A stretch of DNA of 7,925 bases from Planctomycetaceae bacterium (GTDB taxonomy: Bacteria; Planctomycetota; Planctomycetia; Pirellulales; Thermoguttaceae): NCBI GenBank assembly GCA_031283825.1, contig JAITAZ010000459.1, positions 1 to 7,925 of the forward strand. The letters run 5' to 3'. Position 1 is the stretch's first letter, and each line of letters opens with the position of its first letter. The translations under genes were made by a program, and so were the position numbers. The notes under the pieces were generated by a model, which did no database searches, had not been told where the DNA came from, and was given only the letters and a program-made list of their open reading frames with translations. This document shows positions 7,311 through 7,925 of the stretch, one piece after another.

Positions 7311-7325
7311 ATAATGATTAACGAT

Positions 7326-7362
7326 GATAATTTTCATAAGAATTATTGTAACGAAAATTATC
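7326..7362 (+). terminator. AT-rich hairpin just after the exported-protein gene
   Basis: GATAATTTTC (7326-7335) and its exact reverse complement GAAAATTATC (7353-7362) form a 10-bp stem with a 17-nt loop, starting 15 nt after the stop codon. Flanking TTAA on both sides could extend it past a bulge. Only two of ten pairs are G-C and no T-run follows, so it is a weak terminator at best. A role in 3'-end protection of the mRNA is an alternative. Confidence 0.4.
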
Positions 7363-7430
7363 TTAACCGATATTGTCTCCCATTCGAGTCGCAATTTTTT
7401 AAACTGCTTACACTTGAATTTTCGCTTAGA

Positions 7431-7470
7431 GCCGCCTGCCGACCTTCGGAAAGCAGAGGCTTTTAAGCCT
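7431..7470. repeat. GC-richer structured block upstream of the nitroreductase gene
   Basis: This 40-nt patch is clearly richer in G and C than its surroundings and can fold. CCGA (7439-7442) pairs with TCGG (7446-7449), GCCT (7434-7437) can pair with AGGC (7457-7460), and AGGCT (7457-7461) can instead pair with AGCCT (7466-7470) around a four-base TTTA loop. Two competing pairings share AGGC. It may be a terminator or attenuator-like leader, or a copy of a dispersed repeat. No RNA family is assigned. Confidence 0.4.
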
Positions 7471-7491
7471 TTAAGTCGCTGAAATTCATAG

Positions 7492-7502
7492 TACAAGTTG
7501 TA
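7492..7502. promoter_or_regulatory. Short inverted repeat TACAAgTTGTA before the last gene
   Basis: TACAA and TTGTA are perfect inverted half-sites around a central G, 25 nt upstream of the start codon. The size and position would suit an operator overlapping a promoter, but such short AT-rich palindromes occur by chance. Confidence 0.2.
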
Positions 7503-7527
7503 TAGATTAAAGCGTGAAGAATTTAAA

Positions 7528-7925
7528 ATGTCCAAGATATTAATTGATAAATTTAAGTGCGTGCGATGCGGTCAATGCGTTCTTTCGTGTCCGTCGCGCG
7601 TATTTACGCGTAATTCTCCGTTGGAGTGCATGACGTTGTCGTCCGGCGGCGCGGAGCGTTGCATATCGTGTAATCATTGTATAGCAATATGTCCGGTTAA
7701 TGCGATTTCGGTTAATGGTCTTGACAGTTCAGATTGCGATTCATTTACGGACGGCGTTTATCCGCGTCTTGAGCATATAATTTCGCTTGTTCAAATGCGT
7801 CGTTCAATACGGACATATTCCGATATTCCGGTTGATCGCGTGCAGATCGAGCAGTTGCTTAACGCGATGCGATGGTCTCCGACGGCGAAAAATCGTTTGC
7901 CGGTAAAGTGGATTGTAATCAACGG
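7528..7925 (+). CDS. Ferredoxin-nitroreductase fusion protein (partial, runs off the right edge)
   Basis: The first 132 codons of a longer gene are present, open to the window end. Residues 1-60 form a two-cluster ferredoxin domain: C11, C14, C17 and C21 (CVRCGQCVLSCP), then C45, C48, C51 and C55 (CISCNHCIAICP). From about residue 85 a nitroreductase domain begins. MRRSIRTYSDIPV (90-102) holds the arginine-rich strand expected to bind the FMN phosphate, and MRWSPTAKNRLPVKWIVI (114-131) is the next conserved block. Such fusions usually run to about 250-300 residues, and in the known family electrons pass from the iron-sulfur clusters to a flavin that reduces an unidentified substrate. It should be cytoplasmic, as no signal peptide is seen. 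The ATG at 7528 sits directly before the first cluster; GAAGA about 8 nt upstream could be a weak ribosome binding site. Codon use favours CTT and TTG leucine and G- or T-ending codons, opposite to sbcC. Confidence 0.9.
   Translation, partial: MSKILIDKFKCVRCGQCVLSCPSRVFTRNSPLECMTLSSGGAERCISCNHCIAICPVNAISVNGLDSSDCDSFTDGVYPRLEHIISLVQMRRSIRTYSDIPVDRVQIEQLLNAMRWSPTAKNRLPVKWIVIN

Noticed and set aside
7314..7466. A 50-codon + strand reading frame starting 3 nt after the exported-protein stop codon
   Set aside because: It runs through both the AT-rich hairpin and the GC-richer structured block, has no ribosome binding site or recognisable motif, and its composition follows those elements. A real small protein cannot be fully excluded.
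7296..7535. A 79-codon minus-strand frame across the last spacer
   Set aside because: It overlaps the ends of both flanking genes, has no recognisable domain, and is best explained as a chance frame through the structured spacer.

Overview
The window is AT-rich bacterial DNA with four genes, all on the + strand. They are a complete glutamate-1-semialdehyde aminomutase (hemL), a complete SbcC-type ATPase (sbcC), a large exported helical-repeat protein I cannot name, and the start of a ferredoxin-nitroreductase fusion that runs off the right edge. No rRNA, tRNA, CRISPR array, transposase, phage gene or toxin-antitoxin pair is visible. The wording of the HemL core and C-terminus (for example KVFQAGTLSGNP and PCSQFES) and the long N-region before the signal sequence of the third protein suggest a low-GC relative of the Planctomycetota. 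This is inferred from remembered family sequences and is not proven. None of the three complete genes has a recognisable Shine-Dalgarno sequence, and the fourth has at best a weak one.

Layout: 1-126 leader with a 10-bp direct repeat; 127-1518 hemL with an unusual in-frame insertion; 1519-1747 spacer with a three-copy GATCAGGT palindromic element and four TTACAA boxes; 1748-4975 sbcC; 4976-5315 spacer with a possible promoter, a decayed hairpin repeat and an 11-nt-phased direct repeat; 5316-7310 exported repeat protein; 7311-7527 spacer with an AT-rich hairpin and a GC-richer structured block; 7528-7925 ferredoxin-nitroreductase (partial).

The genes do not form an obvious pathway. Gaps of 217 to 340 nt, each with its own repeats or hairpins, argue for separate transcription units. 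HemL makes 5-aminolevulinate for tetrapyrroles. SbcC is a DNA-end and hairpin-processing ATPase, but its usual partner gene sbcD is absent here. The third protein probably works outside the cytoplasmic membrane. The fourth is a flavin/iron-sulfur oxidoreductase of unknown substrate.

I found no convincing new multi-gene system. The points most worth a second look are the roughly 35-residue in-frame insertion in HemL, centred on a 14-bp perfect palindrome; the dispersed-repeat-like elements in each spacer; and the sharp difference in synonymous codon choice between sbcC and the flanking genes although all four are read from one strand.
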